A stretch of DNA of 64,000 nt from Psychromonas sp. 14N.309.X.WAT.B.A12 (GCF_030397575.1 NZ_JAPNXS010000001.1:124001-188000), one strand, 5' to 3'; shown: positions 36,978 through 46,620, counted from the first letter of the stretch. Notes: generated by a model not told the origin, from the letters alone. Program-made: numbers and translations.

Positions 36978-37397
36978 ATGAAATATTTATTACTGTCACT
37001 TGTTATGGTGACTACCATTAGCTGTGCTTCTTCAGCAAAAAAATTAAATAATATCAGTGATCTAAGGTGGAAATATCGCGTTATTTTATTGTTATCAAGT
37101 GAAGACGATACACGTAACCAACAGTTGTTTACTAAGTACAATGAAGCTGTTTTGGATCGTCATATTGTATGGTTTATCGTTAAAGATAGACAAGTGATCA
37201 GCAATTATAGTGGCGGGATATCTGAGCAGTTTGTTGATAGTACAAAAGATAATTTCCCTCTGGATAAATACCCTGTTTTATTGATAGGTAAAGATGGTGG
37301 AATTAAAACACAGACTGACACATTTGAATTGCAATTACTGTTTTCAAATATAGATTTAATGCCCATGAGACAACAAGAAATGAGTCGCAATAAGTGA
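36978..37397 (+). CDS. DUF4174 family exported protein
   Basis: A 139-residue protein with a signal peptide of about 17 residues that ends in a lipobox-like TISC, so it may be a lipoprotein. The mature part matches DUF4174: LRWKYRVILLLSSEDD at the start, a FIVKDRQV strand, LIGKDGGIKTQ and the ending FSNIDLMPMRQQEM. Such proteins resemble thioredoxin-fold domains without the cysteine pair; their function is unknown. Ribosome site agagag. It may be read through from the kinase gene 82 bp upstream. Confidence 0.8.
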   Translation: MKYLLLSLVMVTTISCASSAKKLNNISDLRWKYRVILLLSSEDDTRNQQLFTKYNEAVLDRHIVWFIVKDRQVISNYSGGISEQFVDSTKDNFPLDKYPVLLIGKDGGIKTQTDTFELQLLFSNIDLMPMRQQEMSRNK

Positions 37398-37454
37398 GTA
37401 TGAATGAATTATTGATCAAGCGTATCTTTATTATTTAACGTAACAGGAAACACT

Positions 37455-37964
37455 ATGCAACCAACAGGAAATCCTAATATTATTGATATAGAAGCCTCTG
37501 GTTTTGGAGGTGAAAGTTACCCTATTGAGGTTGGATTAGTATTAAGTGATGGAACTAAATTTTGTACTTTAATCTCTCCTTCAAAAAACTGGGATTATTG
37601 GAATGAGGAAGCAGAGCAAGTCCATAAAATTTCAAGAGAAACATTAAAACGTTATGGAAAACCTGTTGCCGAAGTCGCGCATAAACTAAATGAAATATTG
37701 GCTGGAATGACCTTATATTCAGATGGTTGGGTAGTGGATAAACCTTGGTTGATTCGCTTATTTCATGCATCAGGTGTAGAAATGAAGTTTGATGTCAGTC
37801 CATTGGAGATGATTTTATCGGAACAGCAGATGAAAATCTGGCATGAAACCAAAGATAAAATTATTGTTCAAACTAAAATTCAACGCCACAGAGCAACTAA
37901 TGATGCTTGGGTAATACAAGAAACTTATCGTCAAACTAATGCGTTAGTTAAAGAAACAAATTAA
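37455..37964 (+). CDS. DEDDh-type 3'-5' exonuclease-like protein
   Basis: A 169-residue single-domain exonuclease of the RNase T/DnaQ superfamily. Motif I is IIDIEASGFG (Asp11, Glu13), motif II is the YSDGWVVDKPWL region (Asp94 and Asp99 as candidates), and motif III is HRATNDA (His and Asp about five apart), the DEDDh pattern. There is no polymerase or helicase partner. Whether it trims RNA or DNA is not known. Ribosome site aggaa. It is separated from the DUF4174 gene by 57 bp and ends at a strong shared terminator. Confidence 0.8.
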   Translation: MQPTGNPNIIDIEASGFGGESYPIEVGLVLSDGTKFCTLISPSKNWDYWNEEAEQVHKISRETLKRYGKPVAEVAHKLNEILAGMTLYSDGWVVDKPWLIRLFHASGVEMKFDVSPLEMILSEQQMKIWHETKDKIIVQTKIQRHRATNDAWVIQETYRQTNALVKETN

Positions 37965-37997
37965 ATGTGCTAGTTAATTTATCTAAGTGGTTTAGTC

Positions 37998-38032
37998 GCA
38001 TCTAATCCGGTAAATACCGGATTAGATGCTTT
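37998..38032. terminator. strong bidirectional terminator
   Basis: Perfect 15-base arms (gcatctaatccggta/taccggattagatgc) with a two-base centre are followed by tttt. It lies between the convergent exonuclease and HAD genes. Confidence 0.8.
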
Positions 38033-38054
38033 TAGGCTATTCCATCAATTTGTA

Positions 38055-38831
38055 TTATTTAGCATCAGCTTCTAATTGTTTGGCAATCTCAATTAAATCT
38101 TTGCCTGTTAGGTCTGGTTTATTAGCAAGTGGATACAATGCTTTTCCTGGACGGAGAATATAAGCTGTTTTCCAGCCTACTTTATCAGCGCCTGCAATAT
38201 CCCAAGCATGTGCGGCAATTAACATCGCATCTTCAGGTGCAACTTCCATCTCTTTTTCAGCCCATTGATATACTTTTAAATCAGGTTTGAATGTTTGTAG
38301 ATTTTGAACCGTTAATGAACCATCAAAATATTGTGCTAGGTTTGAATTTTTAAGCTGTGCTGCAATACCTGCATCTGATGAGTTGGTTAATGTGATCATC
38401 TTATAGCCTAGTGCACGAATTCTGGTTAAGCCTTCGACGACATCAGCATGCGGTGCTAAATCTCTAAAAGGGGTTAATACCGCTGTTTTTGCTTGCTCTG
38501 GTGTTAAATCAATATTTTGTTGTTTCGCTATCATCTCCAATGAGGCAATACCGATCTCAGCGAAGCTATGGTATTCACCCGTCTCATTACTTACTAGAGA
38601 ATAGTGCAACATGGTTGTAAACCAGAATGGTACTAACTCATCTCGGCCGCCAAGGGCTTTAGAAACAGATTTTCCAACGTTATCTAAGTTTAATAGTGTT
38701 TCATTAACGTCAAAAAAAATAACTTTAGGTATCATTTTTTGGTGCGATTCGGTTGGTGAGGCATGTACTAATGGAGAAGTGAAAATGGTCGAAATGACCA
38801 AGCTGAATATAAAGGACTTAAGTTTTATCAT
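38055..38831 (-). CDS. exported haloacid dehalogenase-type HAD hydrolase
   Basis: A 258-residue protein of the type II haloacid dehalogenase group. The nucleophile is Asp41 in FFDVNETLLNL; further marks are LTNSSDAGI (motif II, near residue 150) and KPDLKVYQWA (motif III), then AAHAWDIAGA (motif IV). Unusually for this family it begins with a clear signal peptide (residues 1-24, ending VHA), which predicts a periplasmic enzyme. Removal of a halide or a phosphate is possible; the substrate is not known. Catalytic residues are all present. It is preceded by an AT-rich gap. Confidence 0.84.
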   Translation of the reverse strand: MIKLKSFIFSLVISTIFTSPLVHASPTESHQKMIPKVIFFDVNETLLNLDNVGKSVSKALGGRDELVPFWFTTMLHYSLVSNETGEYHSFAEIGIASLEMIAKQQNIDLTPEQAKTAVLTPFRDLAPHADVVEGLTRIRALGYKMITLTNSSDAGIAAQLKNSNLAQYFDGSLTVQNLQTFKPDLKVYQWAEKEMEVAPEDAMLIAAHAWDIAGADKVGWKTAYILRPGKALYPLANKPDLTGKDLIEIAKQLEADAK

Positions 38832-39159
38832 TTAATAATTACCTATTAGGTTGAAAGTTTAAAAAAGCAGTGAGCTATTAAGTTGATTACTTTAAATACG
38901 CAATCTGCACTTTTTATTGTGTAGAGCGCTGATTTAAATATGTGTCTAAACAATAGAGAAATTCTCACTACCTTTTAAAGACCGAAATAGATTTTATAAA
39001 TTTCATCAATAAGTGAATATTGGTAAAAATTTAAAGTAAATAGATAGTTTTTGAACAATATTCATGTTCTTTTCATGAATTAAGTTGAATGGCTAGTATT
39101 GGCTATTTAATGTGGCGAGTTCTGTAAATAGCCATTTGTGTTTAAATTTGAAATGGTAG
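38832..39159. other. 328-bp intergenic region
   Basis: Holds the promoter of the HAD gene and the 3' flank of the thioesterase gene, both on the minus strand. No terminator with a T run or other element is seen. Confidence 0.35.
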
Positions 39160-39735
39160 TTAGATATTGTTTTTTTGTTGTTGTAATTCTCGCTGCTCGC
39201 GTGCTTCTTTTATCGCTTCTGAGCGTTTCTTTTTGCGAACTAATGCCGCAGCAAAGCGGGCTTTTTCTCTGTCGGTTTCGCAGATTATTTTAGGAATTTG
39301 ACGAGGTTTACTATCAGGACTAAGAGAGACAAAGGTTAAATAAGCAGAAGCGGTATGACGAACTTCTCCGGTTAGCACTGCTTCTGCCTCAACACGTGCT
39401 CCAATTTCCATCGAAGTTGCCCCGACATAATTGACACTCGCTTTGATACGTAGAATGTCACCTACATAAACAGGCGAGTGGAAATCAAGACGATCTAAAG
39501 AAGCGGTTACGGCATTACCGCCCGTGTGTCGCATTCCTACCATACAAGCCGTGTTATCAACCAGTTTCATAATTGAACCACCATGTACATTACCAGCGAT
39601 ATTAGCATCGGCATCCATCATTTGTTGTACCACAGTGATACTACTGAAGGCGATTGACTTCGGTTCCATATTATCTTCGACGTAAGCGTCAGTGGGTCTT
39701 ACTTGTTTTCTATCAATGGGTTTGATTGATTTCAT
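39160..39735 (-). CDS. acyl-CoA thioesterase (hotdog fold)
   Basis: A 191-residue cytosolic thioesterase of the BFIT/YciA-like acyl-CoA hydrolase group. The hotdog core has ADANIAGNVHGGSIMKLVDNTA near residue 50, with the catalytic Asp, then VTASLDRLDFHSPVYVGDIL and VGATSMEIGARVEAE. The C-terminal 30 residues are very basic and Gln-rich. Of two adjacent ATGs I chose 39735, as it sits five bases after ggaga; 39738 is too close. The neighbours give no pathway context. Confidence 0.85.
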   Translation of the reverse strand: MKSIKPIDRKQVRPTDAYVEDNMEPKSIAFSSITVVQQMMDADANIAGNVHGGSIMKLVDNTACMVGMRHTGGNAVTASLDRLDFHSPVYVGDILRIKASVNYVGATSMEIGARVEAEAVLTGEVRHTASAYLTFVSLSPDSKPRQIPKIICETDREKARFAAALVRKKKRSEAIKEAREQRELQQQKNNI

Positions 39736-39861
39736 CATATTCTCCAAGTGAGAGTGCACCATTCATTGAGTCGATCCTATTGCGAATGGTATTCGTTGAT
39801 CGATAAAACATCCCTATTAGTATCAAGTGAGTTATAAATAAATTTAGTTTTCTGTAACAGC

Positions 39862-40700
39862 TTACAGATCCCCAATATATTCTGCCATCGGGATCAGGTA
39901 AATAGCCCAAATAATTAAAACAACATGCAATACATCGTTTTCAGAGAAGCAAATGCGTTTTGCTTCCCAGAGCTTGTTTGTCCATCCTAGATAATCGTAT
40001 ATCCAGAATAAGATCATGGTTAACCAGATTAAAGCCCAAGATCCAAGTAAGGCGAGGTCAACCGCTGTGCCTAAAGTGAAATAGCGCCAACCATTAAGCC
40101 CCATAAAAAGAACATAATAGGGGCACAAAACCATACCATGCGTTCAAAGGTGATCCAGGATTTAATAGGTTTAAATCCACCAATAAAAGTGAGAATGATA
40201 TAGATAATGCTACAGGCGACAGCATAAATAATAGAAGCGGTAAGTAGGTTACCCTCAGTGCAAGAGTAACAAACGGCCACTAACATCACGTTCATACTGA
40301 CTTGTTGAAACATCATGTAAATCACTTCCCACCAACTTGTTCAACGACAAACCGAGCGATTTTGGCATTTCAATTGGTAACCAAAGGCTTGATAACTGGT
40401 ACCTGCAATCAGTGCGCCAACACCCCAAAGAATCAAAGACCAGCCCCATAAAATACGTGACATATGGCCATTTTCAATTACGAGGTAATAGATGCCTACC
40501 GCAGTTGTTAACATACCTAGAAGATAAACGAGAAAAGAGGAACTAGGTTGGGTGATTACAATCTGTTTATCAAACATATTGATTCTGGAACAGGGTTGGA
40601 TCTCAAACCAAGTTTGTTGATTGAGATTGGGGTTCTCATTTTTGATGGTGTCTAGCCGTTTAAAAGCTTTGCAGATAGTCGCTTTAAAAGTTGAAAGCAT
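39862..40700 (-). pseudogene. broken multi-span membrane protein gene
   Basis: On the minus strand a protein of about 280 residues and seven or more spans can be pieced together from three segments. Residues 1-119 end at an in-frame TGA (40341-40343) after NRSVCR; the same frame continues with TSWWEVIYMMFQQV to about 40090. A frameshift between 40134 and 40071 moves the reading to another frame (NGWRYFTLGTAVDL) that ends at 39862. A single base change TGA to TGG and one indel would restore it. I recognise no family. Either it is a recent pseudogene or there are sequence errors. Confidence 0.78.
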
Positions 40701-40800
40701 GTGTACCTCTGGTTGCTAATTAGCGTAGTGATCTGTGTTCTCCGATAACCTGCTTTATCACGATTGATAAAGCAGGGCTGATGGGCAGTAATAATTTTTT

Positions 40801-41949
40801 TTAACTAAAATGACTTTTTTGCTGCTCTGTCATTGCTGGTGGTAACAATACAAACTTACCCACATGATGTTTTTCGGTGAACTCACGTTGTGCTTGTTCA
40901 ATCTCAGATAACGGGAAGCTTTTAGCTAATAATGGCTTAATTTCACCACGTTCAATGTAACCAATAAGATTTGGGAATACAGGTTCATCCCATGCTGTAC
41001 AGCCTATTAAGGTCAGATCTTTAAGGTACATAGTACGCATATCTAAGTTTACCATCGGGCCCGCAATGGCACCTGAAGAGGCATAACGTCCACCACGTTT
41101 TAAGACCTCAGTCATTTCTGGGAATGCATAGCCAGCTACGTTATCGATAACCACGTCTATTGATTTTTCACCTAAAAATTCTAAAACACTGTCATTACGC
41201 TCAATAACGGTGTCGGCACCTAATGCTTTAACTTGGTCGATTTTACTTTTACCAGCAATCGCAGTGACTTTTGCTCCACGGCGCTTACACAGTTGTACAA
41301 CCGCAGAACCCACACCACCTGATGCTCCGGCTACTAACACATGCGAGTTTTGATCGACACCTGCACGATGAATCATGTTTTCTGCAGTGCCGTAAGCGCA
41401 AGGGATAGTACCTAATTCAGCATCACTCCAATCACAGTCAACAGGGAATACTTCAGAAGCGGCGATGTTAACAAATTGAGCAAATGCACCATCAAAGTCA
41501 GAAGCCATCCAGATGTTTTCTAATGAATCCCAGCCGTTTGAACGAATACAAGAGCGGATTAAAATACGCTGGCCAATTAACGCAGAGTCGATACCTTCAC
41601 CAACGGCAACCACACGACCACAACAGTCTGTACTTTGAATAAATGGGAAAGGTGTTGAGTCATTCCAGCCGCCATCAGCTGTTTCTGCTGCGTCGTTCAT
41701 CTCATCTTCATTGCTGGTTAAGTTTTCTGTGCCTTGTGTTACTTTTGAAGAGTACCAACCTAAACGAGTATTGATCTCTGTGTTATTAACACCAGCGGCG
41801 AGGACTTGTACCAGTACTTCTCCAGCGCTAGGTGTTGGTAGAGGGACATCTCTATAATCTAATTTGTCATAGCCACCATTACCGGTTGTTACTACTGCTT
41901 TCATGGTTAATGTTGTATCGGTTAAGTCAAATCTATTGCTGTTAGCCAC
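40801..41949 (-). CDS. medium-chain dehydrogenase/reductase (alcohol dehydrogenase / quinone oxidoreductase type)
   Basis: A 382-residue NAD(P)-dependent oxidoreductase of the MDR superfamily. The GroES-like domain has AGVNNTEINTRLGWYS and a TDCCGRVVAVGEG motif. The Rossmann fold has VAGASGGVGSAVVQL near residue 215 and later SIDVVIDNVAG. It has a longer than usual loop (residues 70-105, rich in Asn, Asp, Glu) between strand segments. It lacks the four-cysteine structural zinc loop. The start is GTG 41949 with aagga ten bases upstream. Substrate unknown. A terminator-like hairpin sits in its 5' leader. Confidence 0.86.
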   Translation of the reverse strand: MANSNRFDLTDTTLTMKAVVTTGNGGYDKLDYRDVPLPTPSAGEVLVQVLAAGVNNTEINTRLGWYSSKVTQGTENLTSNEDEMNDAAETADGGWNDSTPFPFIQSTDCCGRVVAVGEGIDSALIGQRILIRSCIRSNGWDSLENIWMASDFDGAFAQFVNIAASEVFPVDCDWSDAELGTIPCAYGTAENMIHRAGVDQNSHVLVAGASGGVGSAVVQLCKRRGAKVTAIAGKSKIDQVKALGADTVIERNDSVLEFLGEKSIDVVIDNVAGYAFPEMTEVLKRGGRYASSGAIAGPMVNLDMRTMYLKDLTLIGCTAWDEPVFPNLIGYIERGEIKPLLAKSFPLSEIEQAQREFTEKHHVGKFVLLPPAMTEQQKSHFS

Positions 41950-42520
41950 TGTTATATATTCCTTATATTAATACCGAGTTGTGAAAAGCTAATTATAATA
42001 AATAGCAGGTTAAATCATCACATTGGTAGACATCGGTAGTATCAATTTCACCTAATAAAAAACCGAACGGGTTGGAGTCGTTCGGTTTGTAGAAGATATT
42101 AGTCTGTTCGACTTGGATATCTTGGATAAATAGGTGTTCTCTTTTTATAAGCTTACAAGCATTGCCAGTAAGTTAACAGTGAATGGATTATTTAGTCACT
42201 TAGCACATTAGTACAACTTATTCTGCCTAATAAGCAGGCGGCTAACTGTTATATGATTCTCAGAGGTTGCTTTCACATTTTATTAACACTACCATTATAC
42301 TACGTTTGTAATTTATTGTTTTTATGTGCCCATGTTTGTTTAAGTGTTCTATTTGATCACTTTCTTTTAACAACAAATATTTAAAACACTAATGGCTAAT
42401 GGCCGGTATTTCTGGACAAAATACTGATGACATTACCGCTGTCTTACAAAGCCAAACAGGGAGAGTGCGCTTGAAAATTAACTCCTTATCACTATTAAAT
42501 TCAAAAAAAGGCTGTGCATT
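41950..42520. other. 571-bp divergent region with a leader hairpin
   Basis: Lies between the MDR gene and the cytochrome gene. A hairpin with a T run on the minus strand is at 42054-42089. A 42-codon frame from ATG 42399 (MAGISGQNTDDITAV...) overlaps the cytochrome start, without a ribosome site. No operator is identified. Confidence 0.4.
42054..42089 (-). terminator. terminator-like hairpin in the MDR gene leader
   Basis: aaaccgaacg pairs with cgttcggttt; on the minus strand the right arm runs into tttttt. It lies about 105 bp before the GTG start of the MDR gene, with no gene upstream that it could close. It may act as an attenuator. Confidence 0.5.
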
Positions 42521-43822
42521 ATGTTGAAACGCATCGTAATAGGCGTTTGCGGAGCATCGTTGCTGGGTTTAGGTTTATTTAGTTTATATGCTTGGAACTC
42601 ATCAATTGATCCCGTTACCCCGCCGTTGACCAAGGATTATTCCCCAGAAGTTATTGCTCAAGGTAAGATCTTAGCATCTGCTGGATATTGTAGTACCTGT
42701 CATACACCACCAGGTGGTCAAGAATATGCAGGTAACTATGAGATGCATACTGAGTTTGGCACCATCTATTCCAGTAATATTACCCCGGATGTTAAAACCG
42801 GCATTGGTAGTTGGTCTGAAGAAGCATTTATGCGCGCTATGCGTACAGGTGTGAGTCGTGATGGACATCATCTATTGCCCGCTTTCCCCTATGAACACTT
42901 CAACAAAATGAGCGATCAAGATATTAATGCAATTTATGCGTATATCATGACCTCAATACCAGCCGTTGAACAAGTTAAAAAAGACAATGGTATCCCATTT
43001 CCTTTAAATATCCGTGCATTACAAGCAGGATGGAAATTACTTTTTGCCGATACAGGGCAATTTGTTAAAGATAGCGCACAGTCTGAACAATGGAATCGTG
43101 GTGCTTATCTTGCTGAAGGCGTTGCCCACTGTGGTGCTTGCCATACTCCACGTAATGCATTAGGTGGTGAAAAGTATGATGAAATGTATCAAGGTGCTGC
43201 TATAGATGGTTGGATTGCACCGTCGTTAACTGAAACCAGTACGTCTCCGATCCCTTGGCGAGCACAAGATTTTTATGAATATTTAACAACTGGCAACTCG
43301 CCTTATCATGGCAGTGCCGCAGGGCCAATGGCTCCAGTGATGCATAAAGGTTTATCCGCTTTACCTGATAGTGATATTGAAGCTATTAGTGTGTATTTTG
43401 CTGCTAACAATGGAACAGATCAAAGTATCGACCCAAGTACTAGCGAGTCGTTAAAGTCAGCGATTGCAGCACAGCATAAACAAGCGGATCTTCGTATTGA
43501 TGAAGGTGCTAGATTATATGCGACAACCTGTCAGGCTTGTCATTACAGTAGTGAAACTATTGTTAAAGGTCGCCCATTAATTACTTTGGGTTCATCTACT
43601 CACCTCGATAAACCAACTAATTTAGTTAATATCATGTTAGATGGTGTACGTAGTGACCAAGGAATCCATGGCGTTGTTATGCCTGGCTTCAGAAATGCAT
43701 TAAGTGATCAAGATATCGCATCGATAGCCGCTTATTTACGTCAAGCGGCAGGGGAAGAGAGTTGGCCTAAGTTGCTTGAGCAAGTCGGTGAGATTCGAAA
43801 CCAACCTCGATTTGAGCATTAA
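42521..43822 (+). CDS. membrane-anchored triheme cytochrome c, electron acceptor of the Mo hydroxylase
   Basis: A 433-residue cytochrome c with an N-terminal anchor (residues 4-26). It has three haem motifs: CSTCH (57-61), CGACH (204-208) and CQACH (337-341). Its architecture matches the cytochrome subunit of membrane alcohol and aldehyde dehydrogenases of acetic acid bacteria and of IorAB-like enzymes. It should carry electrons from the periplasmic molybdenum enzyme to the quinone pool or an oxidase. Met and axial-ligand candidates are present after each motif (for example GVVMPGF). It lies 18 bp before the 2Fe-2S subunit gene, in one operon. Confidence 0.9.
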   Translation: MLKRIVIGVCGASLLGLGLFSLYAWNSSIDPVTPPLTKDYSPEVIAQGKILASAGYCSTCHTPPGGQEYAGNYEMHTEFGTIYSSNITPDVKTGIGSWSEEAFMRAMRTGVSRDGHHLLPAFPYEHFNKMSDQDINAIYAYIMTSIPAVEQVKKDNGIPFPLNIRALQAGWKLLFADTGQFVKDSAQSEQWNRGAYLAEGVAHCGACHTPRNALGGEKYDEMYQGAAIDGWIAPSLTETSTSPIPWRAQDFYEYLTTGNSPYHGSAAGPMAPVMHKGLSALPDSDIEAISVYFAANNGTDQSIDPSTSESLKSAIAAQHKQADLRIDEGARLYATTCQACHYSSETIVKGRPLITLGSSTHLDKPTNLVNIMLDGVRSDQGIHGVVMPGFRNALSDQDIASIAAYLRQAAGEESWPKLLEQVGEIRNQPRFEH

Positions 43823-43840
43823 TTCACTGGAGAAGTAATC

Positions 43841-44320
43841 ATGGCAAAATTTATATTAAACGGTGAATTAAAGAGCGCCGATGTTGAAAGCGATACGCCT
43901 CTATTGTGGGTTATACGTGATGAATTAGAGATGACCGGTACTAAGTTCGGTTGCGGTATTGGTACCTGCGGTGCTTGTACCGTACATGTGGGCGGACGTG
44001 CAACACGTTCTTGTATCACGCCAGTTTCATCTGTTGAAGGCGCTGAAATCACCACTATTGAAGGTTTAGCTGAGAAAGATGATCACCCATTACAGATCTC
44101 TTGGAAGAAAATTCAAGTGCCGCAATGTGGTTATTGTCAATCTGGACAAATCATGCAGGCAGCGGCCTTATTAAAAGATATTCCAAACCCGTCTGACAAG
44201 GATATTGATGCAGTGATGGGCGGTAATTTATGCCGTTGTATGACTTATATTCGTATTCGTGATGCGATCCATGAAGCAGCAAATAAAATTAAGGAGCATA
44301 ATGATGAGCAGAATATCTAA
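43841..44320 (+). CDS. iorA: 2Fe-2S subunit of an isoquinoline 1-oxidoreductase-type Mo hydroxylase
   Basis: A 159-residue subunit with two [2Fe-2S] clusters of the xanthine oxidase family. The N-terminal ferredoxin-like cluster uses Cys38, 43, 46 and 58 (CGIGTCGAC); the second uses Cys96, 99, 131 and 133 (CGYCQSG; GNLCRCM). It has no signal peptide of its own, so it would be carried across with the Tat-exported large subunit. Ribosome site ggagaag is strong. Its last codons overlap the next gene by 17 bp, implying translational coupling. Confidence 0.88.
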   Translation: MAKFILNGELKSADVESDTPLLWVIRDELEMTGTKFGCGIGTCGACTVHVGGRATRSCITPVSSVEGAEITTIEGLAEKDDHPLQISWKKIQVPQCGYCQSGQIMQAAALLKDIPNPSDKDIDAVMGGNLCRCMTYIRIRDAIHEAANKIKEHNDEQNI

Positions 44321-46607
44321 AGGTAAATCTGGAGGTATTACTCGTCGTGGTTTTTTAATTGCGATGACCTCAGTGGGAATGAGCTTTGGTTTTCCACGTC
44401 ATTTATTAGCTGCAATGAACCCTGCGTCTCCTGATGGTAAAGTTTTACCAAGTGAAGGGGATGTTTATGAACCGTCTTTATGGTACTCCATCGATACGGC
44501 AGGAAAAATCAAAGTAAACATTATTCGATCTGAAATGGGTCAACATGTTGGTACCGCCATCGCACGTATTTTAGCTGATGAGCTTGAAGCGTCATGGGAT
44601 GATATTGAAATTATTCATGTAGACAGTGATCCCCGCTGGGGTTTTATGGTAACTGGCGGCAGCTGGTCTGTGTCACAAAGTTGGCCTGTGTATCGTAAAG
44701 CTGGTGCTGCCGGTCGTATCGCCTTGATTGAATCTGCAGCTAAAAAGTGGGGAATTCCTGCTGCACAGTGTCAAGCAATAGACGGTAAGATAGTGTCTAG
44801 CAAAGGTGAGATCAGTTATGGGAAGTTAGTGGAGTTAGGGTTAACCCGTCAATTCACCGAAGATGAATTAAAAACATTACCACTTAAACCGAACCAAGAT
44901 CTTAAGCTGGTGGGGAAGCAAGTCACTTCATTAGATATTGCCAATAAAACCAATGGTAAATCTATTTATGGCATCGATGCAAAAGTTGAAGGAATGGTTT
45001 ATGCCAATCCAATTTTGCCACCAACGCGATATGGCTCAAAAGTAGTCAGTATTGATGATACCGCTGCACAGCAGGTTAAAGGCTACCAAAAAACCATTAT
45101 TTTGGATGACCCGAGTGAAAGTGTAACTGGCTGGTTAATGGTGATTGCAAGCAGTTTTATAGCGGCACAAAAAGCATCAAAATTGGTTGAAGTAACTTGG
45201 GATGCTGGCGCAACCACCAAGGTTTCAGAAGCGGACATTATTAATCATGGTAAAACCCTGATTGATGACCAAAGCAAAGGCAGTATTTTAGATACTGGAA
45301 ATGTTGATACAGAAAGTGCCTTTGCTAAAGCAAGTAGTAATATCTCTGAACAATATATTACTGATACTGTATTACACGCGCAAATGGAACCGCTGAACGC
45401 ATTAGTATTTAAAAATCCTGATGGAATTTGGGAAGTGCATTCGGGGTGTCAGTGGCAATCATTAACTTTGCCTGTTTTAGCTAAAGCATTAGCTGAAGAT
45501 GAAGCAAACATCGTACTGCGCAGTTATATGCTAGGTGGCGGCTTTGGTCGTCGATTAAATGGTGATTATACTGTACCTGCTGCGTTAGCCTCGAAAGCAA
45601 TGGGTGGGGTTCCTGTTAAAATGATATTGACCCGTGCACAAGATATACAATTTGATAGTGCGCGTTCAGCATCGGTACAACAATTAAAAATGGCTTTTGA
45701 TGAAAATAAATCTGTGATTGGTATGGAACACCACGCCGCAGCGGGATGGCCAACTCAAGCTTTAGCACCTGGTTTTATGCCTAAAGGGGTTAATGATGAG
45801 CCCTATGATCCGTTCTCGATTGCTGGTGCAGACCATTGGTATCAAGTTGGAGCTCAAAAAGTACGTGCGATTTCTAATGATTTAGCAATGGCTACCTTTA
45901 GACCGGGTTGGTTACGTTCAGTAGGGCCTGGTTGGACAGGTTGGGCAGTTGAAAGCTTTATGGATGAAGCTGCACATCATGCAGGTAAAGATCCATTGCA
46001 ATTTCGGTTGGATATGTTGATCGCAGAAGGGCGTAACGCTGGCTCAACACCTGTTGCTGAAGGTGGTGCTGCACGACAAGCGGCTGTATTGAAGAAAGCT
46101 GGCGAAATGATTGGCTGGGGCAGTGAGCAGCCGGAAAATAGCGGTATAGGTATTGCTTCTACCTTTGGTCAAGAGCGTGAAATGCCTACATGGGTGGCTT
46201 GCGGTGTACAAGTTAAAGTAGACAAAGCAAATGGCTTGGTAGATGTAGAAAAGTTAGTGATTGCAATTGATGCAGGCATTATTGTTGATCCAAATGGGGC
46301 TGAAGCACAGTGCCAAGGGGCTGCTTTATGGGGACTTTCAATGGCTTTATACGAAGGGACAGAGCTACTTAATGGGCAATACAAAGATGATAACTTTGAT
46401 ACGTATACACCATTACGTTTAGCACAAGCCCCTGAGGTGAAGATTGAGTTTATGGTTAATCAATACCCACCTTCTGGTTTGGGCGAACCTGCGGTAACGC
46501 CTGTTGCTCCTGCGATTGCTAATGCAATTTATAATGCAGTGGGTGTACGATTACGTAAACTACCAATGAAGCCAAAAGACTTAAGAGCGGCATTGAGCCA
46601 AGCCTAA
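44304..46607 (+). CDS. iorB: molybdopterin-binding subunit of an isoquinoline 1-oxidoreductase-type hydroxylase, Tat-exported
   Basis: A 767-residue large subunit of the xanthine dehydrogenase family, the IorB branch. The N-terminus carries a twin-arginine signal (TRRGFL, residues 13-18, then a hydrophobic stretch), so the enzyme acts in the periplasm. Family motifs are VTGGSWSVSQSW, LHAQMEPLNALV, LGGGFGRRLNGDY (Moco loop near residue 412) and GLGEPAVTPVAPAIANA near the end. The likely work is hydroxylation of an aldehyde or N-heterocycle using water. I take ATG 44304 as start since it lies seven bases after aaggag; 44301 is too close. The true substrate is unknown. Confidence 0.88.
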   Translation: MSRISKGKSGGITRRGFLIAMTSVGMSFGFPRHLLAAMNPASPDGKVLPSEGDVYEPSLWYSIDTAGKIKVNIIRSEMGQHVGTAIARILADELEASWDDIEIIHVDSDPRWGFMVTGGSWSVSQSWPVYRKAGAAGRIALIESAAKKWGIPAAQCQAIDGKIVSSKGEISYGKLVELGLTRQFTEDELKTLPLKPNQDLKLVGKQVTSLDIANKTNGKSIYGIDAKVEGMVYANPILPPTRYGSKVVSIDDTAAQQVKGYQKTIILDDPSESVTGWLMVIASSFIAAQKASKLVEVTWDAGATTKVSEADIINHGKTLIDDQSKGSILDTGNVDTESAFAKASSNISEQYITDTVLHAQMEPLNALVFKNPDGIWEVHSGCQWQSLTLPVLAKALAEDEANIVLRSYMLGGGFGRRLNGDYTVPAALASKAMGGVPVKMILTRAQDIQFDSARSASVQQLKMAFDENKSVIGMEHHAAAGWPTQALAPGFMPKGVNDEPYDPFSIAGADHWYQVGAQKVRAISNDLAMATFRPGWLRSVGPGWTGWAVESFMDEAAHHAGKDPLQFRLDMLIAEGRNAGSTPVAEGGAARQAAVLKKAGEMIGWGSEQPENSGIGIASTFGQEREMPTWVACGVQVKVDKANGLVDVEKLVIAIDAGIIVDPNGAEAQCQGAALWGLSMALYEGTELLNGQYKDDNFDTYTPLRLAQAPEVKIEFMVNQYPPSGLGEPAVTPVAPAIANAIYNAVGVRLRKLPMKPKDLRAALSQA

Positions 46608-46620
46608 AGTAAATGACTAA

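Noticed and set aside
40341-40343. TGA as a selenocysteine codon
   Set aside because: No SECIS-like hairpin directly after it was seen, a frameshift lies downstream in the same gene, and TGG would give a natural Trp-rich segment.
42399-42527. 42-codon frame overlapping the cytochrome start
   Set aside because: No ribosome site, no recognisable family, and the length is within chance expectation.
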